35,379 bases of DNA, taken from Acidobacteriota bacterium. Its GTDB lineage: Bacteria > Acidobacteriota > Blastocatellia > Pyrinomonadales > Pyrinomonadaceae. The notes beneath the pieces were generated by a model. The model ran no database searches, was not told the origin of the DNA, and worked only from the letters and a program-made list of their open reading frames with translations. Positions 10,701-17,786 of the stretch are shown here, piece by piece. The position numbers and the translations under genes are program-made. The stretch covers positions 1 to 35,379 of the forward strand of contig JAOAPY010000027.1 in NCBI GenBank assembly GCA_025463135.1, read 5' to 3'. Positions within the stretch are counted from its first letter, which is position 1; every line of letters starts with the position of its first letter.

Positions 10701-12221
10701 AGCGATTTCAAGTGCTTGCTCATGCTCCTGAAAGCCCTTGTCCACCTGACCGGCATTGAAGTATCCGATTCCCAAGGAACTTAGCGTCGAGACTTGGCCA
10801 ACATAGTCATTCAAAGATTTCTTGATTTCGAAGCCTCGTGCGGAGTACTCAATAACCTTGTCGTTGTCACCCAAGCACATTGAAGCCGTGGCTAACAAAT
10901 CCAGAACATTACCCTGGCCTTCCTTGTCCGCAGCCTCTTCCAGATTGTGAAAAGCCTGAAGAAGTGTTTTCCTCGCCCCGTCACAGTCATGCCTGCGTAA
11001 TAGAGACCGCGAGCCAATCTCCTTCAGTACGTTGCCTTGCGATTTCAGGTCTTTCGCTGTCACCGCCAATGCAAGAGCATCATCAAGCGCCTTTTGCTCC
11101 AAGCCATCCTTATCGAGTTTGTCGTAGATACGGGCCAGTGCTGTCAGTCTATTGACTTGGCCCGGTGTGTCCTTTAGCTCTGTGTCTATTTCCAAAGCTT
11201 GCTCCATATACGTCTGAGCCTTTGAGAAGTCTCCTTTCAAATAGAGCAAGCTCCCTAGGCGAAAACGTGTCTCCCGCTCGTCATCCCGTCGTTTCAACTG
11301 AATGCTGATCTCCAGCATTCGATTAAGGCTTTCAAAGACCAAATCGGTTTGATTTAGGTTGTAATAGACTCCAACCAAAGCATTGAGCCGGTTGTATTCG
11401 CTCTTTGGTCGCTTCAATGCACGAATAATTGTCAGCGATTTTTCGAGTTTATCTCTGGCTGCCTCATGATTGTTCCCTGACATGTAAATGATTCCGATAC
11501 CGGCCAAGGCGGCAGCCTCGCCAACGCGAGCATTGAGACTCTGAAATGCCAAAAGAGCCTGAGTATGAAGCTTTATTGCATCGTTATCGCGGTTCGAAAA
11601 ATGATAAGCCCACGCGAGGTTCCACTCGCTTACAGCCTCCCAATACTGATCGCCGTATTCTCGCCACAGTCTCGCTGCTGCTTCAAAGACTTCGGCCGAG
11701 TCCTTTGCCTTATCTTCTTTGCCTAGTTTGATAGCGCGAATAAGTGCACGCTCAGCCTCCATCCGTTTGTAATCGGCCGGTTGCGGTTTTCGCCGCTCGA
11801 CGACTTTAACGACAAAGCTGCCTGTAAACTCCTTTGGACCGACTCCCCTGATTTGCACTTTGTAGTTCCCGTCTTTTTCGGCAATGGAGGAAATAGATTC
11901 ACGCCAGAGGAAATTTGAGTCGCCGTCCATCTCAACAATGGCCTTGGCGTCCTCATCGGTTACGGTCAGCACAATGTCGATGTTTGTCGGCTCGGATTCA
12001 ATGCGAATGAACTGACCGTGCTTGACCTTGACCTCAAACTCCGCAATCTCGCCGCCTTTGAGCAAGCGCTCGATTGGCTTGCCGGGTTCTAGAGTTGTTA
12101 GTGAAGGTGTTTGCGCAAGGGCGCTGGGATAGACAATCACCAATAGAACCAATGAGGAAAGCGAGAGCACTGCTAATCTAGTTCTCATGACGACGGTCGC
12201 GGTAAGGGAAACAATAGTCAT
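7719..12221 (-). CDS. Long exported TPR-CHAT protease (about 17-18 TPRs)
   Basis: A 1500-residue protein and the most divergent of the four CHAT paralogues. A signal peptide ends near SALAQ, and a PPC-like domain follows (about 40-145). From about 200 to 905 there are some 17-18 tandem TPRs of regular 40-residue period with the W-LG-Y-A-F-A pattern typical of MalT/Kinesin-light-chain-type TPRs. A charged coiled coil follows, then a CHAT domain with VHVASH (His about 1328/1332) and LSACDT (Cys about 1375). ATG at 12221 has ACGGAG at good spacing; ATG at codon 12 would give a more ordinary signal peptide. It lies 74 bp after the anti-sigma-like gene. The TPR solenoid is suited to binding a peptide or protein trigger. 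Whether it is the sensor of the set is inference. Confidence 0.92.
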   Translation of the reverse strand: MTIVSLTATVVMRTRLAVLSLSSLVLLVIVYPSALAQTPSLTTLEPGKPIERLLKGGEIAEFEVKVKHGQFIRIESEPTNIDIVLTVTDEDAKAIVEMDGDSNFLWRESISSIAEKDGNYKVQIRGVGPKEFTGSFVVKVVERRKPQPADYKRMEAERALIRAIKLGKEDKAKDSAEVFEAAARLWREYGDQYWEAVSEWNLAWAYHFSNRDNDAIKLHTQALLAFQSLNARVGEAAALAGIGIIYMSGNNHEAARDKLEKSLTIIRALKRPKSEYNRLNALVGVYYNLNQTDLVFESLNRMLEISIQLKRRDDERETRFRLGSLLYLKGDFSKAQTYMEQALEIDTELKDTPGQVNRLTALARIYDKLDKDGLEQKALDDALALAVTAKDLKSQGNVLKEIGSRSLLRRHDCDGARKTLLQAFHNLEEAADKEGQGNVLDLLATASMCLGDNDKVIEYSARGFEIKKSLNDYVGQVSTLSSLGIGYFNAGQVDKGFQEHEQALEIARKKNLGFQEVQCLSVLAQDYAGVQNYEKATGMGEQALTIARELRNQGLIQTTLSSLGNYYLWSNQYDQAQKKYEEALKSSSDAKDKDHESSNLHSLGLLYARKRQFDRALEFFERALRIAQDLGFADRTIYILSSIGNLYVQQSQFEVAIKTFDQAYEQAKANRNLNWQRSLLVSLGNTFSKLGQFEKAQSSFEQAAEKARESKDRTSQAIAQLALGHLYLSLNQYEKALDKFKEVETIARETKSRWLMGFASEGIGTVNTDLSQNQTAQGNYEQSLALMKESFDRTNEGNVLNVLGNTYLNLKQYDKALSYYEQSLAVARELKNKQSEVFPLVNLGIVFQKKDELGKAQSFFDQGLALAQEVKDRGNEGSALRGLGEISFKLKRYKSAEDYYRRSLAIAKEVQSKKLEGSVLQDLMDLENGVRKPQLAILYGKLAVNAYQAIRGNIKNFDKESQHSYLKDKEEAYRTLADILISQDRFIEAQAVLGLLKDEEYSQLARSGENGDTVPYAAVETDSMARIENLISLERRRDDILKIKNRTPEQEAMANDLTEKINDANAKLDSALTALAGNEKSAGLRVEEFFRNKNLKGALTELRQRTNSGVVALYTLVGTGEETGEKKDPRAEKTKFGWIIMVTEKGHKAYPIDVTDFNQTVFRFREALTTDKYDPRPLAEKLYNALFRQRSSRQKRTLEQDIEEYLAPYRSKTLMWSLDGVLRYIPMAALHDDKVYLIQKYLNVLFTEKSEKFLLAENRQDWEILGVGVSESRDGFAALPGVKTELETIVRSENTAKGILNGTIRLNDNFKKTVFFNTVASGEYPVVHVASHYSFKPGQQKDSFLLAGDGRLTFGEMEKNENLFGTVDLLTLSACDTGITDNGKEAEGFSYKAQELGAKSVIASLWQVSDQGTPELMIRFYRLHSENTSTSKGEAFRKAQLSLLGARPLSLSRGTGVRSSVRVSDGAAPKLELPLFLRDPQRPFAHPHYWASFVLIGNWR

Positions 12222-12295
12222 GGCCGATCTCCGTTAAGTCATACTTCCTAATCAAGACTCGCGGGCAACAACTCTCGCTACCGGTTCACGTCGCG

Positions 12296-13312
12296 TTAGC
12301 GCCGGACGACATGCAAGTAATAGCGACCGACTCCTTCGGTTTGCCCGGCGGGTGTGACGCCACTGATGATCACTTCGTAATCTCCGGTCGGCAGGCTCTT
12401 CCCTGACACGGCGAATGTCACCGTCTGTTTTTCACCGGAAGACCTGGCCTTCAAGCCAACGTGAGGCGAACCCACGGGACTTCGATCCGCGGCTCTCAAT
12501 AGCGCTTGGAATTTCGAGAAATCACTCTTGGGGAAGTTCAGAGATAACTGAACTTGCTGCGCGTTGGACGGTAACACCAAAGTCTTAACTCTTTTTTCAC
12601 CCTCGCCTTTGGAGCCAGTCACCGCATAGTAGGCATCGATCACTATGTTGACAACGGGCTTATTAATCTCTTCTGGAAGCCGTTCCAACAGCGATCTCTT
12701 TTCTTCCTCCACTTTCGCCACTTGAGCTTCCGCTTCGACAGCTTTCTTGTTGGCTTCGTCTTTCTCTTTCAATGAAGATTCTGCATTCCTTTTCAGCTGC
12801 TCTTCAGTTGCACCTTGAGCGATCAGTTGACGATGCAATTCGCGGTTGCTGAACCACAGCGCGCCAGCTGTCACGGCAAACACTACTGAAGCGGCCATAG
12901 CTGTCCACTGAAACCAGGAAGGCATCGGACCTTGCGTCTTAAAACGCAGAATCTTGCCTGAAGTTGTCTCATCTGCGTTGGTAGTAGCGGCAGAGCCGAT
13001 AATCGTGGGCGCGCTCTGTTTGGCTTCGCGCTCTTGTTTCCACGCAATGGCTCGCACTGTCATAGCGCGCGCGAGTTCAAGTTTCTCTCTGCGTTCTGAC
13101 GAATCGAGAAAGTACTTCTCGAAGAGAGCACGCTGCTCGGCGGTCAACGCGCCGCTGGCGTAATCGTCAATCAACTCGTCCTCGATTTCCTGCAATTTGG
13201 CAAACAGAGATTCATCCTCCAGATAGCGTTCCTCAAAGCGACTCGCCTCTTCCTCCGGCAGCGCGCCGAGCAGATAGTCTGTTATCAGATCGTCGTGTTC
13301 GGGCTGGTTCAT
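12296..13312 (-). CDS. Membrane anti-sigma-like protein
   Basis: A 338-residue single-pass membrane protein, predicted to hold the adjacent sigma factor in the cytoplasm. Residues 1-85 are acidic and helical and look internally duplicated: DDLITDYLLGAL... at about 7 and DELIDDYASGAL... at about 45 align. There is no HxxxCxxC zinc motif, so it is not a ZAS-type anti-sigma factor. A linker leads to one transmembrane helix (about 133-154), then a coiled coil (about 158-211) and a C-terminal beta-rich domain (about 218-338) predicted to lie in the periplasm. The ATG overlaps the sigma stop by one base (TAATG), with GAGGAAA just upstream, which indicates translational coupling. Position and topology support the role; sequence similarity alone would not prove it. 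Confidence 0.72.
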   Translation of the reverse strand: MNQPEHDDLITDYLLGALPEEEASRFEERYLEDESLFAKLQEIEDELIDDYASGALTAEQRALFEKYFLDSSERREKLELARAMTVRAIAWKQEREAKQSAPTIIGSAATTNADETTSGKILRFKTQGPMPSWFQWTAMAASVVFAVTAGALWFSNRELHRQLIAQGATEEQLKRNAESSLKEKDEANKKAVEAEAQVAKVEEEKRSLLERLPEEINKPVVNIVIDAYYAVTGSKGEGEKRVKTLVLPSNAQQVQLSLNFPKSDFSKFQALLRAADRSPVGSPHVGLKARSSGEKQTVTFAVSGKSLPTGDYEVIISGVTPAGQTEGVGRYYLHVVRR

Positions 13313-13929
13313 TACATTTCCTCTTGGCCGGCAGCGAACTCGACACTAGAAAGGCGCTCAGCGATACACTCTCGGAGATTGTTTCGCAGCTTCCAGATTC
13401 GGTTGCGCAAAACACCACTGGCAACTCCGAGTCGCTTCGCCATCCTATCTCTAGTGTCGATTTTCAGCGTTTTGTCTTCCGAATAGTATTCGAGCAGCAT
13501 GGCTCGCGATTCCGGCTGCAGACGTTCAAGACATTCGTCGAGACAAAAATGGAGCCGCTCCTTTTTCCAGGCCTCTTCAATCTCATCAGGGTTAGCCCGA
13601 TCATCAGGAGGTTCCGGTTTATCATCTGCCAGTTGAGTGCCGAGTCTATTTTTCCTGCGGTACTCCTGGAGCACGTAAAACGCCACTCGGTTCAAATAGC
13701 CTTCATGGTTTTGCGCGGGCACGCTCTTGCCTTCGAGAAGCAGCTTGCCGGCGCGGTCAAACGTTTGATCGGCTAGTTCTTCAGGATCAGCACAATGATT
13801 TCTTAGAAAATATCTCGTCAGCCGTCCATGCAAGAGCACACGGGTTTCTGCAGCGCGATCCCTGTCTGGATCGAGCCACGCGAGCACCGCTTCAAAACGC
13901 GGACTCAGTAGATCGGGCTTATCCTCCAA
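13312..13929 (-). CDS. ECF-like RNA polymerase sigma factor
   Basis: A 205-residue sigma-70 family protein of ECF size. Residues about 10-100 fit region 2, with a helical DPEELADQTFDRA segment and a conserved-looking YLNRVAFYVLQEYRRK helix in the region 2.3-2.4 position. Residues about 130-192 fit region 4, with LERLQPESRAMLLEYY followed by a helix-turn-helix (MAKRLGVASGVLRNRIWKLR). The start is probably TTG at 13929; a better ribosome site and ATG-ATG lie upstream in frame but are cut off by a TAG at 13942-13944. The gene overlaps the anti-sigma-like gene by one base and sits 60 bp after a CHAT protease gene. Its regulon is unknown; autoregulation of this cluster is a reasonable guess. Confidence 0.82.
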   Translation of the reverse strand: MEDKPDLLSPRFEAVLAWLDPDRDRAAETRVLLHGRLTRYFLRNHCADPEELADQTFDRAGKLLLEGKSVPAQNHEGYLNRVAFYVLQEYRRKNRLGTQLADDKPEPPDDRANPDEIEEAWKKERLHFCLDECLERLQPESRAMLLEYYSEDKTLKIDTRDRMAKRLGVASGVLRNRIWKLRNNLRECIAERLSSVEFAAGQEEM

Positions 13930-13941
13930 TGTCTTCGTCGA

Positions 13942-13961
13942 CTAACTCATCATTGTTTCCT
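13942..13961 (-). promoter_or_regulatory. Ribosome site and ATG-ATG-AGT-TAG leader before the sigma gene
   Basis: On the minus strand AGGAAAC (13961-13955) is followed at correct spacing by ATG (13953), ATG (13950), AGT and TAG (13944-13942). These codons are in frame with the sigma gene, whose first usable start is a TTG five codons beyond the TAG. This could be a nonsense mutation at the native start, a tiny leader cistron for coupled re-initiation, or a sequencing error. Confidence 0.6.
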
Positions 13962-13989
13962 GCGAAGAAAAGCGGTTTCTCTCGCAACC

Positions 13990-16900
13990 TCATCTCCAAT
14001 TCCCAATCAGCACGAACGGCGACCAGTAATAAGGATGGGAATAAGGCTTGTTTGGATCAAAGGGAAAAGCTGGCGCGTTCGCATCTGAAGCATCCGCTCT
14101 CTTCGTGGTACGCTCTTCGTTGCTTGAGGCCGACGGTTTGAGTTTGCCGGAAAGCATCTCTTGCTGGGCTAACTGCAATGCCTCGGATTTCGTCCAGCGC
14201 GGGTTCTGCTTATGAAGACGATAGAACTCGCTCATCAATAGCTGCGTGCTTTCATCCGCCACACCCCACAACGTTGCCAGCACCGCCTTCGCGCCCCTTT
14301 GCTGCGCCACATATCCAAATCCTTCAATCTCTCGTCCGCTGTTATCTTTCCCCACCACTGCCGTCTGGCACGCCGACAACGTCAGCAACTCGACGCCTTC
14401 GAGTTTCAAACCCGGCTTGTTTCGCAACTCGGAAACGGTGAGCACACTGCCGTCACCGAGCAGCAGGAACGATCGGGTTGCATCTTTCGGATCGAGATTG
14501 AGATGTGACGCAATGTGCACGATCCGATAGCCGCGCAATAGCTGACTTTCCAAAGATGCTTCGTTGAACTCCCCATCAATCAAAGCCTGCCCTGGCAGCA
14601 CGCCTTTGGGAGACTGGCTGCTCTTGACGATCGAGCGAACTTCGGTGAGTGTAAAAGGCAGGGCTGAGAAGGGAACTTCGCGTGTAGTCCCGAGTTCATT
14701 AAGCTGGACTTTTCTGGCTTGCGACACTGCCGCCGCCAGCACCTGCCAATTCCGATTAGTCGGGTCGCTCAAGTTGTTCTGACTCGCCAGCGTGATCGTG
14801 ACGTTCTGATATTTCTGCCCGAAATACCGCTGCCCGTCCCAAAGTGCGGCAAGCGGCAATAGACGTAGGCTCCCATCGAGCGACCACAACAAGGTCTTTG
14901 CGCCCGCGCCTTCGAGTTGCTTCTCAATTGGCTTGATCAGAATGTTATAGAGTTCTTTGCCCGACGGTCTCGGATCCAGGCGGGGATTTTCTACCGCCTG
15001 CCGAAACTTTTGGATCTTGGCGTCAAGCTCGGTTGCTCTGATTTCATATTTGGCATCAACCTGTGCGTCGGGCGTCACTAGGATGACCCGATAACGATCG
15101 TCACCGGCCAGGGTGTAAAGAAAGACCACTCCCTTGCCCCAGGATCGCAGCTTCGAGCGCAACGCCAGAGTTTCGTTGAGGTCTTCCCTCGTCTTGGAGC
15201 GTTGGGCGAACTCGTCGGCCAACTGTTTGAGAAAGACCTGAAAGCCATTGCTCGCGACTTCAATCTGTCCCGAAAGTTCTTTATACGTGTTCTCCTGTTC
15301 AGGCGTGAGCTTGACGCCGCTGCTCCTGAGCGTCTGCAGTTTGCCGAACTGAGCGCCGAGTATGGTGAGCTTATCCGCCAGCGCGTTGTAACGAACCAGC
15401 GCCGTCCGTTCTTCATCATCAAATGTGGTGCTTTGTCTGGGCTCTTCAGTCGGCGCTCCATCTCCTTCGAGATAAGAGATGACCTCAACCTCCTTGAGCA
15501 TCGCCAGCACCTGTTGGGCCTCAGAGATGCGGCCTTCGGCAATCAACCAATCGGCCAGTTGGCGGTAATCCTTTTCGATCTTCCTGAGAAAGCCCTTTTG
15601 GTCTTCGATATTGAAAGTTCTCCGCAGTCGCGTTCGCTCGCCTTGTCGACCATTGACGCCTTGCTTTCCAAAGAAAATCGCCAGACGTCGATTGCCGAGC
15701 GTGTCCTGAGTGCGCGCCAGTTCATTGAGAAGGCGAACGTAACTCAAAGAGAAAACCTTTCCCGCGCCAATGCCGACCGACTGATACAGAGACAATGCTT
15801 CATCTTGATATGTTAGGGCTTCTTTTGTCTTGCCCAACTCCAACAATGCCAAGCCAACATCAGCCGCATCGTCGGCAACTGCTTCTTGACTGGTTCTGCT
15901 TCGGCTGATTTCAAGAGCGTCCTTGCTGTATTCAAGTGCCTTGTCCCACTTTTTCATCCTGGCGTAGTTATTACTAATGGACCTTAACTCGCTTCGTACG
16001 CCACCTGAATCCTTTCGACCGCGATGCACCATCAAAGCTTTATCGTAATATTCAATTGCCGTGTCGTAGTCACCCAACTCTTGATAAGCAAGTCCCAATT
16101 GGTCCAACCGACCGAATTCACTTGTGTTATTCATAGCCTCGTCACAAACACCGCAGTCGCCGGGATTCCAGGGAACAGACTTCTTGAAGACTTCTCCGTA
16201 CTCTTGCGACGTAAGGATAGGCAAGAGTTGGGTGAAGATTTCTCGAACTTTAGCTTTGTCATCTAAGATGTAATACATCGTCTCCTTTCCCATCAATATG
16301 CCTGCTTGTCCCATCATATCGTTCAACTCGCGATAAATCGCCAGAGCCTCGTCCCAATTCTTTAGTGCGGCATCATACTCAAAATCGAGCTGATATTGTC
16401 CGCCAATGAGGTCTAAGCCTCTCGCTATCATGGCCTTTCGATTGGGCAGCGTACGAAACACTTCAATCGCTCGCGAATAAAAATCAATAGCCGTTTTTCT
16501 ATTTCTCGCCTCGCTGGAATAAGCCAGCCCCATTTGGAACAGGGTCGTTGCTTCTTTGGTTTTTAACTGAAGTGTAAACTGCGAGTCTTGAGGTTCCTGA
16601 TATAAGGCGCGTATTTGCTCAAGAGCTTGTTTCAGATAAGTGAGCGCCTCTTCAGGTCTCCCAAGCGTATCGAGTGCCGCGCCAATATTTCCCAGAACCC
16701 CGGCCTCATTGTCCTTTAGACTGAGTAAGTATTGTTTTTGATTTCGATTTAGAGCGGGGCTGTTTGATTCGTGAAGGAGTTTGATTGCGTCCTCATAAGC
16801 AACTAGGGAGAGCTTCAGGTAATCAACCCACTCCTGCCGCTCGCTGGCGTTGAAATAAGTTTGCCCGATTGCATTTAGGGAAAGCCCTTCATTCAGCTTT

Positions 16901-17739
16901 GAAAGAAATCGTAAATCGTTCAGAGAGTTTAATATCTGTTGGGACATCGCGCCCAACCGACTTGCTTTCTCTACTAAAGCACTATCGTTTAGCTTTGCAT
17001 TGAGGGAAAGAGATGCTTTCAACGCCTCATTCAGCTTCGCCCGCGCAGTGAGGGAATCTGCTTTCGAGTTAGACGACAATCTTTGTCCTTGACGCAAAAG
17101 ACTACCAGCAGTTTGCAAGTCTTTGTTTAATTCATTAACAATGATCTGTAGCGCCGTTTGTGCCGTCAACTTCTCCATGTAGTCATCGGCCAAGTCTTTC
17201 CATCCCGCTTCTGCCTCAGACAGCTCTTTGAGGGCAGTTTCCTCTTCGCCTTTAATCATTACTTCTGCGATCCCTTGAGCGAACAATCGCTCAACCTCGA
17301 CTCGTCGCCTGTCTTTCGCCGTTGCTGCGTGCGGCGCTTCTCGTCCGATTGAGTAGCTGCCCTTGCCCGCTTTAGAATCGGTGGCGCTCACCTCCAATAC
17401 GAACCAGCCAGCCTTCTCCGCAACGAAAGAGAGCGTCTCCGGCCCCTGCTTGTCGTTTGGGCTGTCCATCGTCGCCAACACATTGCCGCTCGCATCCGTG
17501 AGCTTCAGCGTGACATCAACGCCTTTCTGCTCGACGCGGACCTGAAAGAATTCATTTGCTTGCAAATCGAATTTGTAATGATGAGTTCCTGCGCCGGCCA
17601 TCTCGCGATCCAGCGTCTGACCCGATGGCAACTCACGCGAGTCTTCTGACTGTTGCGTTTGGGACGCAATTGTTTTCGCTGATAATGCCAGCACCAAACA
17701 AACAATTATTATCAAGGGCGAGGTGTTGCGGAACTTCAT
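13990..17739 (-). CDS. Exported TPR-CHAT protease upstream of the sigma factor
   Basis: A 1249-residue paralogue of the two CHAT proteins at the left end. A classic signal peptide (MKFRN then a hydrophobic run ending near TIASQ) precedes a PPC-like domain (about 30-140), TPR/helical repeats, a coiled-coil linker and a CHAT domain with VHIASH (His about 1075/1079) and LSACQT (Cys about 1124). ATG at 17739 has GAAGGAAAG upstream. It starts 47 bp after the caspase gene and ends 60 bp before the sigma gene, so it is probably cotranscribed with both. Two residues differ around the active site from its paralogues (LSACQT, VVGKDNSG), but the catalytic pair is intact. Confidence 0.9.
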   Translation of the reverse strand: MKFRNTSPLIIIVCLVLALSAKTIASQTQQSEDSRELPSGQTLDREMAGAGTHHYKFDLQANEFFQVRVEQKGVDVTLKLTDASGNVLATMDSPNDKQGPETLSFVAEKAGWFVLEVSATDSKAGKGSYSIGREAPHAATAKDRRRVEVERLFAQGIAEVMIKGEEETALKELSEAEAGWKDLADDYMEKLTAQTALQIIVNELNKDLQTAGSLLRQGQRLSSNSKADSLTARAKLNEALKASLSLNAKLNDSALVEKASRLGAMSQQILNSLNDLRFLSKLNEGLSLNAIGQTYFNASERQEWVDYLKLSLVAYEDAIKLLHESNSPALNRNQKQYLLSLKDNEAGVLGNIGAALDTLGRPEEALTYLKQALEQIRALYQEPQDSQFTLQLKTKEATTLFQMGLAYSSEARNRKTAIDFYSRAIEVFRTLPNRKAMIARGLDLIGGQYQLDFEYDAALKNWDEALAIYRELNDMMGQAGILMGKETMYYILDDKAKVREIFTQLLPILTSQEYGEVFKKSVPWNPGDCGVCDEAMNNTSEFGRLDQLGLAYQELGDYDTAIEYYDKALMVHRGRKDSGGVRSELRSISNNYARMKKWDKALEYSKDALEISRSRTSQEAVADDAADVGLALLELGKTKEALTYQDEALSLYQSVGIGAGKVFSLSYVRLLNELARTQDTLGNRRLAIFFGKQGVNGRQGERTRLRRTFNIEDQKGFLRKIEKDYRQLADWLIAEGRISEAQQVLAMLKEVEVISYLEGDGAPTEEPRQSTTFDDEERTALVRYNALADKLTILGAQFGKLQTLRSSGVKLTPEQENTYKELSGQIEVASNGFQVFLKQLADEFAQRSKTREDLNETLALRSKLRSWGKGVVFLYTLAGDDRYRVILVTPDAQVDAKYEIRATELDAKIQKFRQAVENPRLDPRPSGKELYNILIKPIEKQLEGAGAKTLLWSLDGSLRLLPLAALWDGQRYFGQKYQNVTITLASQNNLSDPTNRNWQVLAAAVSQARKVQLNELGTTREVPFSALPFTLTEVRSIVKSSQSPKGVLPGQALIDGEFNEASLESQLLRGYRIVHIASHLNLDPKDATRSFLLLGDGSVLTVSELRNKPGLKLEGVELLTLSACQTAVVGKDNSGREIEGFGYVAQQRGAKAVLATLWGVADESTQLLMSEFYRLHKQNPRWTKSEALQLAQQEMLSGKLKPSASSNEERTTKRADASDANAPAFPFDPNKPYSHPYYWSPFVLIGNWR

Positions 17740-17786
17740 CTCATCTTTCCTTCAACGGGCCAAGACCGAGCACGCTATTTAATTTC

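Noticed and set aside
9500-11600. Repetitive DNA with about 120-bp period
   Set aside because: The period equals 40 codons and the frame is continuous; these are the TPR repeats of the CHAT protein, not a CRISPR or satellite array.
12296-13312. Classical zinc-binding (ZAS) anti-sigma factor
   Set aside because: The HxxxCxxC motif is absent; only topology and gene coupling support the anti-sigma role.
15202-15816. Plus-strand open frame of 204 codons inside a CHAT gene
   Set aside because: It lies antisense to a clearly conserved protein, has no recognisable domain and no ribosome site; an artefact of codon bias.
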